A DNA stretch of 64,000 nt from Croceicoccus hydrothermalis (GCF_022378335.1 NZ_JAIQCI010000003.1:348617-412616); one strand, 5' to 3'. Numbered from the stretch's first letter, positions 1-9,373 are shown. Numbers and translations are program-made. The notes: generated by a model from the sequence alone, not told the origin.

Positions 1-1
1 C

Positions 2-1720
2 GATGGCCGCGCCGAGGTCAATTACGACGATGTCGGCGGGATGGAGGAAACCATTCGCCAGCTGCGCGAAATGGTCGAACTGCCGCTGCGCTACCCCGAA
101 CTGTTCACGCGTCTCGGCGTCGATCCGCCCAAGGGGGTGTTGCTGCACGGTCCGCCGGGCACGGGCAAGACGCGCCTTGCCCGCGCGGTCGCCAATGAAA
201 GCGATGCGAATTTCTTCACCATCAACGGCCCGGAAATCATGGGTTCCGCCTATGGCGAGAGCGAGAAGCGCCTCCGCCAGGTGTTCGAGGAGGCGCAGAA
301 GAACGCGCCCGCCATCGTCTTTATCGATGAACTGGATTCCATCGCACCCAAGCGGAACAACACGCCGGGCGAGGCGGAAAAGCGGCTTGTCGCGCAATTG
401 CTGACGCTGATGGACGGGTTGGAGGCGCGCTCCAATCTCGTCGTGATCGCGGCCACCAATCGCCCCGATGCGCTGGACGAGGCGCTGCGCCGCCCCGGCC
501 GGTTCGACCGGGAAATCATCGTCGGCGTGCCGGATCAGACCGGGCGGGAGGAGATCATCGTCATTCACACCCGCGGCATGCCGCTGGCCGAGGATGTCGA
601 TCTCAAGGAACTTGCCCGCACGACCCATGGTTTTGTCGGGGCCGATCTCGCCGCCCTGGCGCGCGAAGCCGCGATCGAGGCGGTGCGCCGCATCATGCCC
701 AAGCTCGATCTCGACGCGCGGACCATCCCGCCCGAAGTGCTGGACAATCTGTCGGTGGAGCGCCGCGATTTTTCCAATGCGCTCAAACGCGTGCAGCCAT
801 CCGCCATGCGCGAAGTGATGGTGCAGGCGCCCACCGTGGGATGGGCCGACATCGGCGGCGTGGACGAAGCGACGGAAAAACTGCGCGAAGGCGTGGAACT
901 ACCGCTCAAAAATCCGCAGGCGTTCAAACAGCTCGGCATCCGGCCGGCGCAGGGATTCCTCCTTTACGGCCCGCCCGGCACCGGCAAGACCTTGTTGGCC
1001 AAGGCCGTCGCGAAGGAAGCGGAGGCGAATTTCATCTCGATGAAATCGTCGGACCTGCTCTCCAAATGGTTCGGCGAAAGCGAGCAACAGATCAGCCGGC
1101 TCTTCGCCCGCGCGCGGCAGGTCGCCCCGTGCGTCGTGTTCATCGACGAGATCGACAGCCTCGTGCCCGCACGCGGATCCGGCGGCAGCGAACCGCAGGT
1201 GACGAGCCGGGTGGTCAACACCATTCTTGCCGAAATGGACGGGCTGGAGGAATTGCAGTCGGTCGTCGTCATCGGTGCCACCAATCGCCCAACGCTGGTC
1301 GATCCGGCGCTGCTGCGTCCCGGCCGTTTCGACGAGCTGGTCTATGTCGGCGCGCCGAGCGAGGAGGGACGCCTCCATATCCTCAAGATCCACACGGCGA
1401 ACATGCCTTTGGCCGATGATGTCGACCTCGCCCATGTGGCGGGAGAAACCGAGCGTTTCACCGGCGCCGATCTGGAGGATGTGGTGCGCCGGGCCGGTCT
1501 TAACGCGATCCGCCGCGACGGGGGCGATGTTCGTATCGTCGAGATGGAGGATTTCCGGGAGGCGTTGAAGGATTCGCGCGCCACGGTGACGCAGAAGATG
1601 GAGCAGGAATACGCCAAGATGCGCGGCGAATTGAAACGGCGCGCGGCGGAAACCGGACCCATCGGTTTCATCTCTCCCGGCATGCTGACCTCGACCCGGG
1701 AAAACAAGCACGAGGATTGA
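2..1720 (+). CDS. CDC48/VCP-type AAA+ ATPase, 3' part
   Basis: The reading frame is open from base 2, so the start lies left of the window and 572 C-terminal residues are visible. The family has two AAA+ modules that form a hexameric unfoldase threading proteins through a central pore. Counting from base 2, the first module has Walker A GPPGTGKT at about 50-57 and Walker B FIDELDSI at 107; the second has GPPGTGKT at about 323-330 and FIDEID at 380. A typical YDDVGGM linker precedes module one and WADIGGVDEATEKL opens module two, as in eukaryotic p97 and archaeal VAT. Both nucleotide sites look intact, so both rings should be active. The missing part should be the substrate- and adaptor-binding N domain, roughly 190 residues. 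The next gene is convergent and ends 42 bases away. Family assignment is firm; the substrates are unknown. Confidence 0.93.
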   Translation, partial: DGRAEVNYDDVGGMEETIRQLREMVELPLRYPELFTRLGVDPPKGVLLHGPPGTGKTRLARAVANESDANFFTINGPEIMGSAYGESEKRLRQVFEEAQKNAPAIVFIDELDSIAPKRNNTPGEAEKRLVAQLLTLMDGLEARSNLVVIAATNRPDALDEALRRPGRFDREIIVGVPDQTGREEIIVIHTRGMPLAEDVDLKELARTTHGFVGADLAALAREAAIEAVRRIMPKLDLDARTIPPEVLDNLSVERRDFSNALKRVQPSAMREVMVQAPTVGWADIGGVDEATEKLREGVELPLKNPQAFKQLGIRPAQGFLLYGPPGTGKTLLAKAVAKEAEANFISMKSSDLLSKWFGESEQQISRLFARARQVAPCVVFIDEIDSLVPARGSGGSEPQVTSRVVNTILAEMDGLEELQSVVVIGATNRPTLVDPALLRPGRFDELVYVGAPSEEGRLHILKIHTANMPLADDVDLAHVAGETERFTGADLEDVVRRAGLNAIRRDGGDVRIVEMEDFREALKDSRATVTQKMEQEYAKMRGELKRRAAETGPIGFISPGMLTSTRENKHED

Positions 1721-1762
1721 GGCAGCGCGTGAGGGGTGGTCGTTCGCGACTGCCCCTTCGCC

Positions 1763-2908
1763 CTATCCTGCCGAGGGCATCGCCGCGGCAGAGGGCGGGC
1801 CGCTGGCGCCTTCGATACGCAACGGCTCGGCGGCGAGCAGGCGGTTGCGCACGATCGCATCGGGTATTTCGGCGGCGATCCATTGTATCAGCGCCTCACG
1901 TATGTCGCAGCGCAGGTCGAACAGGGTCGGCGAATCCTTCGCCGTCATCAAAAACCGCACCTCGATCGCGTCGCGGGTCAGTTCGGTCACCTGCATATGC
2001 CGCACCCGCTTGTCCCATCGGGCATTGCTTTCGATCAGTTCCATGAATTTTTCGCGGATCGGATCGAGTTTCGTCATCGGATCGACGTAGAACATTACCG
2101 TGCCCAGCAATTGGGAGGTGGTCTTGGTCCAGTTCTGAAAAATCTCGTCGAGGAACTTGGATGTCGGCACCACGAGCCGCCTTTCGTCCCACACCTTCAC
2201 CACCACGTAAGTCGTGCGGATCTCTTCGATCCAGCCCCACTCGCCGCCGATGATGACGGCATCGCCAATGCGGATCGGCTCTGTCAGGGCGAGTTGCAGC
2301 CCCCCGATCAGTGATTTCAACGCCGGTTGCGCCGCCGCGCCCACGGCCAGCCCGGCAAGGCCCGCCGACGCGACCAGCGTCACGCCAATGTCCCGCACCA
2401 CCGGAATCGACAACAGCACCAGCCCCGCCGTGATGAACACGATGAGCGCAGTGCCCAGCCGCGAAAAAATCTGCAATCGCGTGCGTCGGCGCCGCGCACT
2501 CAGATTGTCTTCCACCGAAATATCGGTGCGCATGATCATCGCGGCGATCAGCGCATGAAACAGCGACAGCGCAATCCAGCCGAGCAAGGCGGGCAACACG
2601 AACCCCGCGATCGCCTCCCACAAAAGCGCGAGTTCGGGAATTTCCCCCGCGACGAATACCAGCGCCACCGCGACCGCGGCGTAGCGCGTCGGCTTGCGCA
2701 TTTTTTCGAGCACGAGATTGTCGGCAGCGCTCCGGCTGGAGCGGACCACCTTGCCAAGCAGGCCGAACGCCAGCCGGTGGAGCGCCAGCACGCCCGCCAC
2801 CGCCAGCACCAGCAGGATGATGTCCAGCCCCCATTCGACGACATGGGGAGGCAGGTTCTCAAACGGTGCGCGCATGGTTTCGAAGTCCATGTGCGCGATG
2901 CTACGCAT
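1763..2908 (-). CDS. MscS-family small-conductance mechanosensitive channel
   Basis: This is an inner-membrane channel expected to open under membrane tension and release solutes on osmotic downshock. The protein has an N-terminal membrane helix at about 20-45, two further hydrophobic segments around 75-125 and a pore-lining TM3 rich in Ala/Gly (VASAGLAGLAVGAAAQPALK) near 185-205, followed by the beta domain (IGDAVIIGGEWGWIEEI) and a cytoplasmic alpha/beta tail. I use the ATG at 2908; a TTG at 2926 and an ATG at 2890 are also in frame, and none has a convincing Shine-Dalgarno sequence. At about 381 residues it is longer than E. coli MscS because of the extra N-terminal helices. It lies 27 bases after the histidine kinase on the same strand and is probably co-transcribed with it and polA. 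Confidence 0.88.
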   Translation of the reverse strand: MRSIAHMDFETMRAPFENLPPHVVEWGLDIILLVLAVAGVLALHRLAFGLLGKVVRSSRSAADNLVLEKMRKPTRYAAVAVALVFVAGEIPELALLWEAIAGFVLPALLGWIALSLFHALIAAMIMRTDISVEDNLSARRRRTRLQIFSRLGTALIVFITAGLVLLSIPVVRDIGVTLVASAGLAGLAVGAAAQPALKSLIGGLQLALTEPIRIGDAVIIGGEWGWIEEIRTTYVVVKVWDERRLVVPTSKFLDEIFQNWTKTTSQLLGTVMFYVDPMTKLDPIREKFMELIESNARWDKRVRHMQVTELTRDAIEVRFLMTAKDSPTLFDLRCDIREALIQWIAAEIPDAIVRNRLLAAEPLRIEGASGPPSAAAMPSAG

Positions 2909-2935
2909 GACTTTGCTGCGATGCAATATAGGGGT

Positions 2936-4252
2936 TCAGCCGTGCGGGATACGCATGTTCACCTCTGCGCCGCGTTCGTCGAAATGACGTTCGATCGTGC
3001 CGTCGAGCTGGCGGGCGCTGCTCTCCATCAGCATGCTGCCGAAACCGCGCCGCTCGCCCGGTTCGGCGGGTTGCGGACAGATTTCGCGCCATTTGAGATG
3101 CAGTTCGCGCGTGTCGGCACCCGCGCCCGTGTCGTCCAGGGACCAGGCGATCTCGATCCGCCCGCCCTCCTGCGACCAGGCGCCATATTTGACCGCATTG
3201 GTGGCAAGTTCGTGCAGGACGAGCCCGATCGGCGTCGCCTGTCGCATGGTCAGCCGCACCGGCGGGCCGGTGACATCCACCGGATTTTCGTCGGAGCGAT
3301 AAGGGGCCAGCACCTTCTCGATCAACGTGACGAGCTCCGCCTCGCTATCGTCGCCGCCCTGCGTTGCCTCATGCGCGTCGAGCAGGGCGCGGATGCGGGC
3401 GGCGATGATCTCCGCCGTCTGCTGCGCGCCGGTCTGGCCGCGCGCGCTCATCTGCACGATGGCGAGAATGACCGCGAACAAATTCTTGACCCGGTGATTC
3501 AGCTCGTGCGCGAGCAGGTCGGCGCGGTCCTTCGCCTCGGCCAGTTCCTCCGCGCGCGAGGCGCGCTCCTCGCTCTGCGCCGCGCGGATCGACTGCGCAA
3601 AGCCGAGCACCAATGCCGCCACGATCCCCAGCATCAGCGCGGACAACAGGGGCAGCACGCGATTTTCGTTGATGGCGGCCTCGTCGGTCGCCTGCGAAAG
3701 AATGGCCTGCTCACTCGCCTCCATCTCGCTGAGTGCCTGGCGGAGCGCTTTCATCTCCTGCATCCCCTCTTTCGAGAGTATGACCTGCTGCGCATCGAGA
3801 ATGCGGCCGTCGCGGATCATGCCGACCGTCTCGTCGAGCTCGGCGAACTTCGCCGTGCCATGCGCGTCGATCCGGGCGAGCAGGGCGCGTTGTTCCGCAT
3901 TGCCTTCGGCACGGACCAGCCGTTTCAATCTGCGCAGCGCGCGGGGATAGAGCGCCCGCCCCATTTCGTAGGATGCGAGGTAATCCCGGTCGAGCGTGAT
4001 GAAATAGCCGCGCTGCCCCGTTTCGGCGTTGAGCGCCGCCCGGTCGAGATCGCGCAGCGCGCCCATTACCTGCATTGTGCGTTCGGCCTGCGCGCGTTCC
4101 TCGCGCTCGCTCGTGATCGTGTTCCACACGAGGAAGAGCGAGCCTATCAACCCGATTGCAACAAGCAAAAACACCACGCGCGATGCGATCTTCCCCGCGC
4201 GTGGCGAGAGGAGCGCGTCGCTATGTTGCGCCGGGACGGCCAGCTCGGTCAT
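2936..4252 (-). CDS. CHASE3-domain HWE/HisKA_2 sensor histidine kinase
   Basis: A membrane sensor kinase of 438 residues. TM helices at about 24-44 and 200-220 bracket a CHASE3-like extracytoplasmic four-helix sensor. Then come a coiled segment, the phosphoacceptor box HELNHRVKNLFAVI (HWE/HisKA_2 type) and an ATP-binding domain with N-box HELATNAVKYGA. The final glycine motif is GFGSMLM. The ATG at 4252 has a good ribosome site (GGAGAGGGA) upstream; the longer GTG start at 4270 would lie inside that site's flank and is less likely. No response regulator gene adjoins it, so it is an orphan; in alphaproteobacteria such kinases often feed PhyR-type general stress signalling, but that link is inference here. 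It follows polA by 30 bases and precedes the MscS gene. Confidence 0.9.
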   Translation of the reverse strand: MTELAVPAQHSDALLSPRAGKIASRVVFLLVAIGLIGSLFLVWNTITSEREERAQAERTMQVMGALRDLDRAALNAETGQRGYFITLDRDYLASYEMGRALYPRALRRLKRLVRAEGNAEQRALLARIDAHGTAKFAELDETVGMIRDGRILDAQQVILSKEGMQEMKALRQALSEMEASEQAILSQATDEAAINENRVLPLLSALMLGIVAALVLGFAQSIRAAQSEERASRAEELAEAKDRADLLAHELNHRVKNLFAVILAIVQMSARGQTGAQQTAEIIAARIRALLDAHEATQGGDDSEAELVTLIEKVLAPYRSDENPVDVTGPPVRLTMRQATPIGLVLHELATNAVKYGAWSQEGGRIEIAWSLDDTGAGADTRELHLKWREICPQPAEPGERRGFGSMLMESSARQLDGTIERHFDERGAEVNMRIPHG

Positions 4253-4282
4253 GGCTTCCCTCTCCTTCACCCGCGGGGCAGG

Positions 4283-7165
4283 TCAATGCGCGGCACCCCA
4301 GCTCGTTCCCGATCCTATATCCACTCCCAGCGGCACGTCCAGCGTGACCGACGGCCCCGCCGCCTCGGCCATGACCCGCTCGATCACGGGCGCGGCGGCG
4401 GCCACGTCGCCTTCGGGCAACTCGAAGACCAGCTCGTCGTGCACCTGAAGCAGCATGCGCACATGCGGCAGGCCCGCCTCGCGCAGCGCCGGCATCATTC
4501 GCACCATCGCGCGCTTGATGATGTCGGCGCTGGTCCCCTGTATCGGGGCGTTGATGGCGGCGCGCTCGCTTCCCGAACGTTCGGCCTGGTTCTTGGAATT
4601 GATTCGCGGGAACCACGTCTTGCGCCCGAACAATGTCTCGGAATAGCCGCGCGCCCTCACTTGCTCCAGCGTGTGGACGATATAGCGCTGAATACCCGGA
4701 AAGCGTTCGAAATAGGTGTCGATCATCTCCTGCGCCTCGTCCTGTCCGACGCCGAGCCGCCCGGCCAGGCCCCAGCGCGATATGCCGTAGAGGATGGCGA
4801 AATTGATCGTCTTGGCCCGTGCGCGCGTGTCGCGGTCGACGGTCCCGAACATCTCCTCCGCCGTGCGGCTGTGGATGTCCTGCCCTTGGGCAAAGGCTTC
4901 CTTCAACGCGGGCACGTCGGCCATATGCGCGGCGAGGCGCAATTCAATCTGGCTGTAATCGGCTGCGAGCAGGACATGCCCCTCCTCCGCGACGAAGGCA
5001 TCCCGGATGCGGCGGCCGGTTTCGGTGCGGATGGGGATGTTCTGCAAATTGGGATCGGTCGACGACAGCCGCCCGGTCTGCGCACCGACGAGGCTGTAGC
5101 TGGTATGCACGCGCCCGGTGTCGGGGTTGATCGCCTGTTGCAGCGCCTCGGTATAGGTGGAACGCAATTTCGACAATTGCCGCCAGTCGAGCACGCGCGC
5201 GGCCATCTCGACCCCCTCGCCGGCCAGCGATTCCAGCACCGACTGATCCGTGGAATATTGCCCGCTCTTGCCCTTTTTCCCGCCCTTCAAACCCATCTTG
5301 TCGAACAGGATCTCGCCCAGCTGTTTCGGGCTGCCCACGGCGAATTCCTCGCCGGCGAGCGTGTGGATCTGCGCCTCGAACGTGGCCATCTGGCCGGCGA
5401 ATTCCTCCGACATGGCGGCGAGTTCGGCCCGGTCCACCTTGACGCCCTCGCGCTCCATCGCGGCGACCACGGGGACGAGCGGGCGATCGACGTTCTCGTA
5501 GATTTTCGTGCCGCCCTCATCGGCCAGACGGTGGCGCAACACGCGTTGCAGGCGCCATGTCACGTCGGCATCCTCGGCGGCATAGCGCGTCGCCTTGTCC
5601 AGCGGGACGGCGCCGAAGGGGATCTGCTTCTTCCCCGTGCCGCAGATGTCCTTGAACGTCAGCGTCGTGTGACCGAGATGCGTTTCGGACAGCGAATCCA
5701 TCCCATGCGCATTGCCGATCCCGCCCCCGCCACGCCCGGCATCCAGCGCGAAGGACAGGATCATCGTGTCGTCGATGGGCGCGACCTCAACCCCGTGCCG
5801 CGCCAGCACGTTGAGATCATATTTGATGTTCTGCCCGATTTTCAGCACTGCATCGCTGATCAGCAGTGGGCGCAACCGGTCGAGCGCCACCTCGCGGCCG
5901 ATCTGCTCGGGCCGTTCCTCGAACATGTCGTCGCTGCCGTGGCCGAGCGGGATGTAGCATGCATCATTGGGGCCCAGCGCCAGGCTGATCCCCGTCAACT
6001 CCGCCCGCATTGCGTCGAGCGCGCTGGTTTCCGTATCGATGGCGACGGCGCGCGCGGCAAAGGCACGCTCGATCCACGCGTCGAGCCGGTCGACGCTCTG
6101 CACGCATTCGTAGCTGTCGAGATCGGGCTTCGGCATGTCGGCGAGCGGCTGGCGCGTACCGGCTTTCTCGCCCGCGGTCTGCGGTTTCGCCGGGTTGAGA
6201 TCGGTCGGGCGCGACGGGCTCCCCGCCCCGTTGCCCAGCCGTTTCAGCAGGCTGTGAAAGCCGTGGGTTTCGAGAAATTGCGCCAGCGGTTCGGGCGGAA
6301 TGCCGTTAAGCGCGAAATCCTCGATCGGCGTTGGCAGGTCGCAATCCTCCCGCAAAGCCACGAGACGGCGTGACAGGCGCGCCATCTCGCTATGCTCGAT
6401 CAGGTTTTCGCGCATCTTGGACTTCTTCATGTCCGGCGCGGCGGCCAGCACGCTTTCGAGGTCGCCATATTCGTTGATCAGCTTCTCGGCGGTTTTCGGC
6501 CCGATCCCCTTCACGCCGGGAATATTGTCGACCGCATCGCCCATCAACGCGAGCACATCGCCCAGCTTTTCGGGCGGCACGCCGAATTTCTCGACCACCT
6601 CGGCGGTTTCGATTCGCGCGTTCTTCATCGTGTCGAGCATGTCGATGCATCCGCCCTCCACGCCGTCGTCCGCGTCGGAACACGCGCCGACAAGCTGCAT
6701 CAGATCCTTGTCCGACGACACGATCGTCACGTCCCAGCCCCGCCGCGTCGCCCCGCGGGCATAGGATGCGATGAGGTCGTCCGCCTCCAGATCGTCCTCC
6801 TCGATACAGGCGAGCGAAAAGGCCCGCGTGGCATCACGGATGAGCGGGAATTGCGGCTTCAGATCCTCCGGCGGGGGCGGGCGATGCGCCTTGTAATCGG
6901 GATAGAGATCGTTGCGGAACGAATGCGACGCCTTGTCGAGAATCACGGCCAGATGGGTCGGCCCGTCCGCCTCGTCGAGATCCTGCGCCAGCTTCCACAG
7001 CATGGTGGTATAGCCATAGACCGCACCCACCGGCGTGCCCTCCGGATTGGTCAGCGGCGGCAGACGGTGATAGGCGCGAAAGATATAGGCCGAGCCATCG
7101 ACAAGGTAGAGATGCGGTTTGCGGCCCGCCGCGTCATCGCCGGCCCTTTGGGAAAGATCGTTCAT
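4283..7165 (-). CDS. polA: DNA polymerase I
   Basis: Repair and Okazaki-fragment polymerase, 960 residues, close to the usual 930-1000. Three domains are visible in order: the 5'-3' flap nuclease (YLVDGSAYIFRAYH, EADDLIASYA), the 3'-5' proofreading exonuclease with its acidic residues intact (DTETSALDAMRAELTG, NIKYDLNVLA, YAAEDADVTWRL), and the family A polymerase with motif A (DYSQIELRL), the O-helix (RARAKTINFAILYGIS) and motif C (VHDELVFE). An open frame extends upstream to 7276, but the extra 37 residues are low-complexity and do not resemble the family, so I place the start at the ATG at 7165. It is first in a minus-strand run with the histidine kinase and the channel gene. Confidence 0.97.
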   Translation of the reverse strand: MNDLSQRAGDDAAGRKPHLYLVDGSAYIFRAYHRLPPLTNPEGTPVGAVYGYTTMLWKLAQDLDEADGPTHLAVILDKASHSFRNDLYPDYKAHRPPPPEDLKPQFPLIRDATRAFSLACIEEDDLEADDLIASYARGATRRGWDVTIVSSDKDLMQLVGACSDADDGVEGGCIDMLDTMKNARIETAEVVEKFGVPPEKLGDVLALMGDAVDNIPGVKGIGPKTAEKLINEYGDLESVLAAAPDMKKSKMRENLIEHSEMARLSRRLVALREDCDLPTPIEDFALNGIPPEPLAQFLETHGFHSLLKRLGNGAGSPSRPTDLNPAKPQTAGEKAGTRQPLADMPKPDLDSYECVQSVDRLDAWIERAFAARAVAIDTETSALDAMRAELTGISLALGPNDACYIPLGHGSDDMFEERPEQIGREVALDRLRPLLISDAVLKIGQNIKYDLNVLARHGVEVAPIDDTMILSFALDAGRGGGGIGNAHGMDSLSETHLGHTTLTFKDICGTGKKQIPFGAVPLDKATRYAAEDADVTWRLQRVLRHRLADEGGTKIYENVDRPLVPVVAAMEREGVKVDRAELAAMSEEFAGQMATFEAQIHTLAGEEFAVGSPKQLGEILFDKMGLKGGKKGKSGQYSTDQSVLESLAGEGVEMAARVLDWRQLSKLRSTYTEALQQAINPDTGRVHTSYSLVGAQTGRLSSTDPNLQNIPIRTETGRRIRDAFVAEEGHVLLAADYSQIELRLAAHMADVPALKEAFAQGQDIHSRTAEEMFGTVDRDTRARAKTINFAILYGISRWGLAGRLGVGQDEAQEMIDTYFERFPGIQRYIVHTLEQVRARGYSETLFGRKTWFPRINSKNQAERSGSERAAINAPIQGTSADIIKRAMVRMMPALREAGLPHVRMLLQVHDELVFELPEGDVAAAAPVIERVMAEAAGPSVTLDVPLGVDIGSGTSWGAAH

Positions 7166-7430
7166 GCCCGCCCGAGTAGCACCGGGCGCGGGCAAGGTCA
7201 TCCATTCTTGGCGAACCGCATTGCCGGGCGGCGCGCGCCCTGTGCGAAAAATGACGGCTCGCCCTATTCCCGTCACATTGTGGGGTTAAGAAAATCTGGC
7301 GTCTCGTGAAATATCGCTTGCGCTGCCTTATTTTCGCCCTTATTTACGGTTGCAGAGCCCGCCCGTGAAGGTCGGTTCGCATGCGGTCCGCCATTGCGGC
7401 CCATGTTCAACGAAATAAGGATGCATATCT

Positions 7431-7703
7431 ATGCGTAAGATCATTCTCGCCGCTGCCATCGCCGGTTCCGCTCTGACCCTGACCGCTTGCTCGGAAGGCA
7501 CGGAAGAGAACGCGGAAATGACCGCTGACTCGATGGCTGCTGACACCGAAGCCAACATGGACGCCGCTGGCGCCGAGATGGAAGAGCTGGGCACCGAGAC
7601 CGAAATGATGGCTGAAGATGTCGCCACCGACGTCGATCAGGCTGCTGCCGAAGCCGAAGCCGACATGCAGGACGAGACGGTTGCCGAAGCGCAGGCCGAC
7701 TAA
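7431..7703 (+). CDS. small acidic low-complexity lipoprotein
   Basis: A 90-residue protein with a short hydrophobic signal and a lipobox (LTAC, Cys20), so it should be lipid-anchored after signal peptidase II cleavage. The mature part is almost entirely Ala, Glu, Asp, Met and Thr, contains no aromatic residue and only the anchor cysteine, and is probably disordered. No family is recognised. It stands alone, with 265 bases of upstream space to polA and a perfect intrinsic terminator starting 27 bases after the stop, suggesting a strongly expressed single-gene unit. Two similar acidic lipoprotein genes lie at 31735-32263. A function in the envelope is all that can be inferred. Confidence 0.8.
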   Translation: MRKIILAAAIAGSALTLTACSEGTEENAEMTADSMAADTEANMDAAGAEMEELGTETEMMAEDVATDVDQAAAEAEADMQDETVAEAQAD

Positions 7704-7729
7704 TCCTTACGCATTCGCGTAAAGAATTG

Positions 7730-7760
7730 GGGCGCGAGGGATATCCCTCGCGCCCTTTTT
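7730..7760 (+). terminator. Rho-independent terminator after the acidic lipoprotein gene
   Basis: A perfect 11-bp stem (gggcgcgaggg, 7730-7740, pairing with 7745-7755) closes a four-base loop atat and is followed by TTTTT at 7756-7760. Because loop and stem together form a palindrome, the structure could also fold on the minus strand, but only the plus strand has the T run. Confidence 0.93.
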
Positions 7761-7818
7761 CGTGCCTGCATTCCGGTCACGCACCGCCCCTATCGCACGA
7801 TTACGGTCTGTTCGCGCC

Positions 7819-8313
7819 CTATTCCGGGTCCAAGCCGAGCGCGCGGAGGACGGCCTCGACCTGCCGCTCCACCGGCATGTCGCCCTTGACCAGGATCGCG
7901 TTCTCGTCCGCATCGGGCCGTTCCAGCACCGCACATTGATCGGCCAGTAGCGCCGGCGGCATGAAATGCCCCGCGCGCCCGGTCATCCGCGCATGCAATT
8001 GCGCCATGGTCAGCTCTGGCAGGACGAACCGCACATCCGGGCAAGCCGCCCGCAACCCGTCCCGATATTCACGTTTGAGCGCGGAACAGCTGGCCACCGC
8101 GCCATCCGACGCCGCGAGCGCAAGCCCCAGCGCGCGGAGCCACGGCATCCGATCCGCATCGTCGAGCGGGTGACCCGCCGCCATTTTCGCGACATTGGCC
8201 GGCCCGTGCAGATCGTCCCCCTCGATGAAAGGGACCGCAAGCCTGCCGGCAAGCGCGCGGCCGAGCGTGGACTTGCCGCAACCGCTCGGCCCCATGATGC
8301 ACAGGTGGATCAA
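7819..8313 (-). CDS. gntK: gluconokinase
   Basis: Phosphorylates gluconate to 6-phosphogluconate with ATP, feeding the Entner-Doudoroff pathway. The 164-residue protein opens with a P-loop (GPSGCGKSTLG) and has the GntK features DDLH, a conserved ALKREYRDGLR and a GRAGHFMP segment; the length fits the family. The start is chosen as TTG at 8313: an ATG further in would remove the first beta strand before the P-loop, and the TTG overlaps the stop of the upstream gene as TTGA. That makes it translationally coupled to the beta-lactamase-like gene. No ribosome site of its own is evident. Confidence 0.92.
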   Translation of the reverse strand: MIHLCIMGPSGCGKSTLGRALAGRLAVPFIEGDDLHGPANVAKMAAGHPLDDADRMPWLRALGLALAASDGAVASCSALKREYRDGLRAACPDVRFVLPELTMAQLHARMTGRAGHFMPPALLADQCAVLERPDADENAILVKGDMPVERQVEAVLRALGLDPE

Positions 8314-9344
8314 GGGGCGCGTCGGCCCGCCTCGTTCCCGGCATAGCGATTTTGGGCAAATCCGTTGTAGAGGGTGCGCGCGATGGACGCGATCTTCTGG
8401 CTGCGCTGTGCCCGGCCGCCCTGCCCGGTGACGTAGATCGCCATGACGATCACGCGCCCGTCCGGCATTTCGACAAAACCGACATCGCTGGCCGTATTGT
8501 TGAGCGTGCCGGTCTTGTGCCCGAATTCCACGCCGGAGGGCAGACCCGCCTTGATCCGGCTGCGCCCGGTCACGGTGCGCGTCATCGCGCCGATCACCAC
8601 GTCGCGGCTTTTGGGGCTGAGCCATTTGCCCTGATACAGTCCGGCGATAAGCTCGACCATTTCGGCGGGCGGCGTGCTGTCGCGCTCATCCACCACCAAT
8701 GCCGGATCGAACTCGCCATCGTCGCGCACCAGCGTCGCGATGTCGCGGTCGATACGCTGCCGATCGATGCCGGCGCTGCGCAGCCAGGCGGTCACCGCCT
8801 TCGGCCCGCCGACCGCGGCCAGCATCGCATCGGTCGCGGTGTTGTCGCTGCGCGTGATCATCAGCTCGATCAGGCTTTGCGCGGTAAGCATCATGCCCGG
8901 CTTCACCGGGGCGACGGGCGTCGAGAATGCCTTCGACGCGACCGGGATCATCAACGGGTATTTATGCTGAAGGCTGTAACGCCCGGCATCCACACCGGCG
9001 AGGAACGTCGCCGCGATCGCGATTTTCGACGTGCTGGCCATGGGAAAGGCCTGCTCACCCAGGATGGAAACCTCCGCCCCGGTGTTGAGATCGAGTGCGG
9101 CGACACCGATGCGGCCATTGTCCGGCTGCGCCACGGCAAAGAGCGCCTGACGCAGTGCGGGCGGCACGTCGCGGACCCGTTCGCGCCCGTCGAGAACGGC
9201 GCCGTTCTCGCTCTTCAAGAATTCCTCGAAGCTCTGCGCCTGCGCGGCGCCGGCGGTCATCGCGAGACCGGCGGCGCCAAGGCCCATTGCGGCAAATGCG
9301 GATATCGCCGTCCGCCGGATGTTCGTAAGGTTCAGTCCCAGCAT
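8310..9344 (-). CDS. bla: class A beta-lactamase-like serine hydrolase
   Basis: An exported serine hydrolase of 344 residues with a Sec signal peptide (cleavage likely after AQA, about residue 37). Class A signature motifs are present in order: STSK (nucleophile Ser and Lys), SDN, an omega-loop stretch ending VVDERDSTPP, and HKTG. In an ungapped alignment counted back from DERD, the position of the general-base Glu166 is Asp, with a Glu two residues later, so hydrolytic competence against beta-lactams is not certain. The ATG at 9344 is preceded by GGGGAAG, a good ribosome site; the upstream frame is not needed. Three 16-bp tandem repeats lie 30-77 bases upstream. It is coupled to gntK downstream. 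Confidence 0.85.
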   Translation of the reverse strand: MLGLNLTNIRRTAISAFAAMGLGAAGLAMTAGAAQAQSFEEFLKSENGAVLDGRERVRDVPPALRQALFAVAQPDNGRIGVAALDLNTGAEVSILGEQAFPMASTSKIAIAATFLAGVDAGRYSLQHKYPLMIPVASKAFSTPVAPVKPGMMLTAQSLIELMITRSDNTATDAMLAAVGGPKAVTAWLRSAGIDRQRIDRDIATLVRDDGEFDPALVVDERDSTPPAEMVELIAGLYQGKWLSPKSRDVVIGAMTRTVTGRSRIKAGLPSGVEFGHKTGTLNNTASDVGFVEMPDGRVIVMAIYVTGQGGRAQRSQKIASIARTLYNGFAQNRYAGNEAGRRAP

Positions 9345-9373
9345 GTCTTCCCCGATAGCATGGTGAGCGTTGG

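Noticed and set aside
2327..6373. 1348-codon open frame on the plus strand opposite polA and the histidine kinase
   Set aside because: It is antisense to conserved genes, rich in Arg, His and Gln, with no domain pattern. High GC third positions create such shadows.
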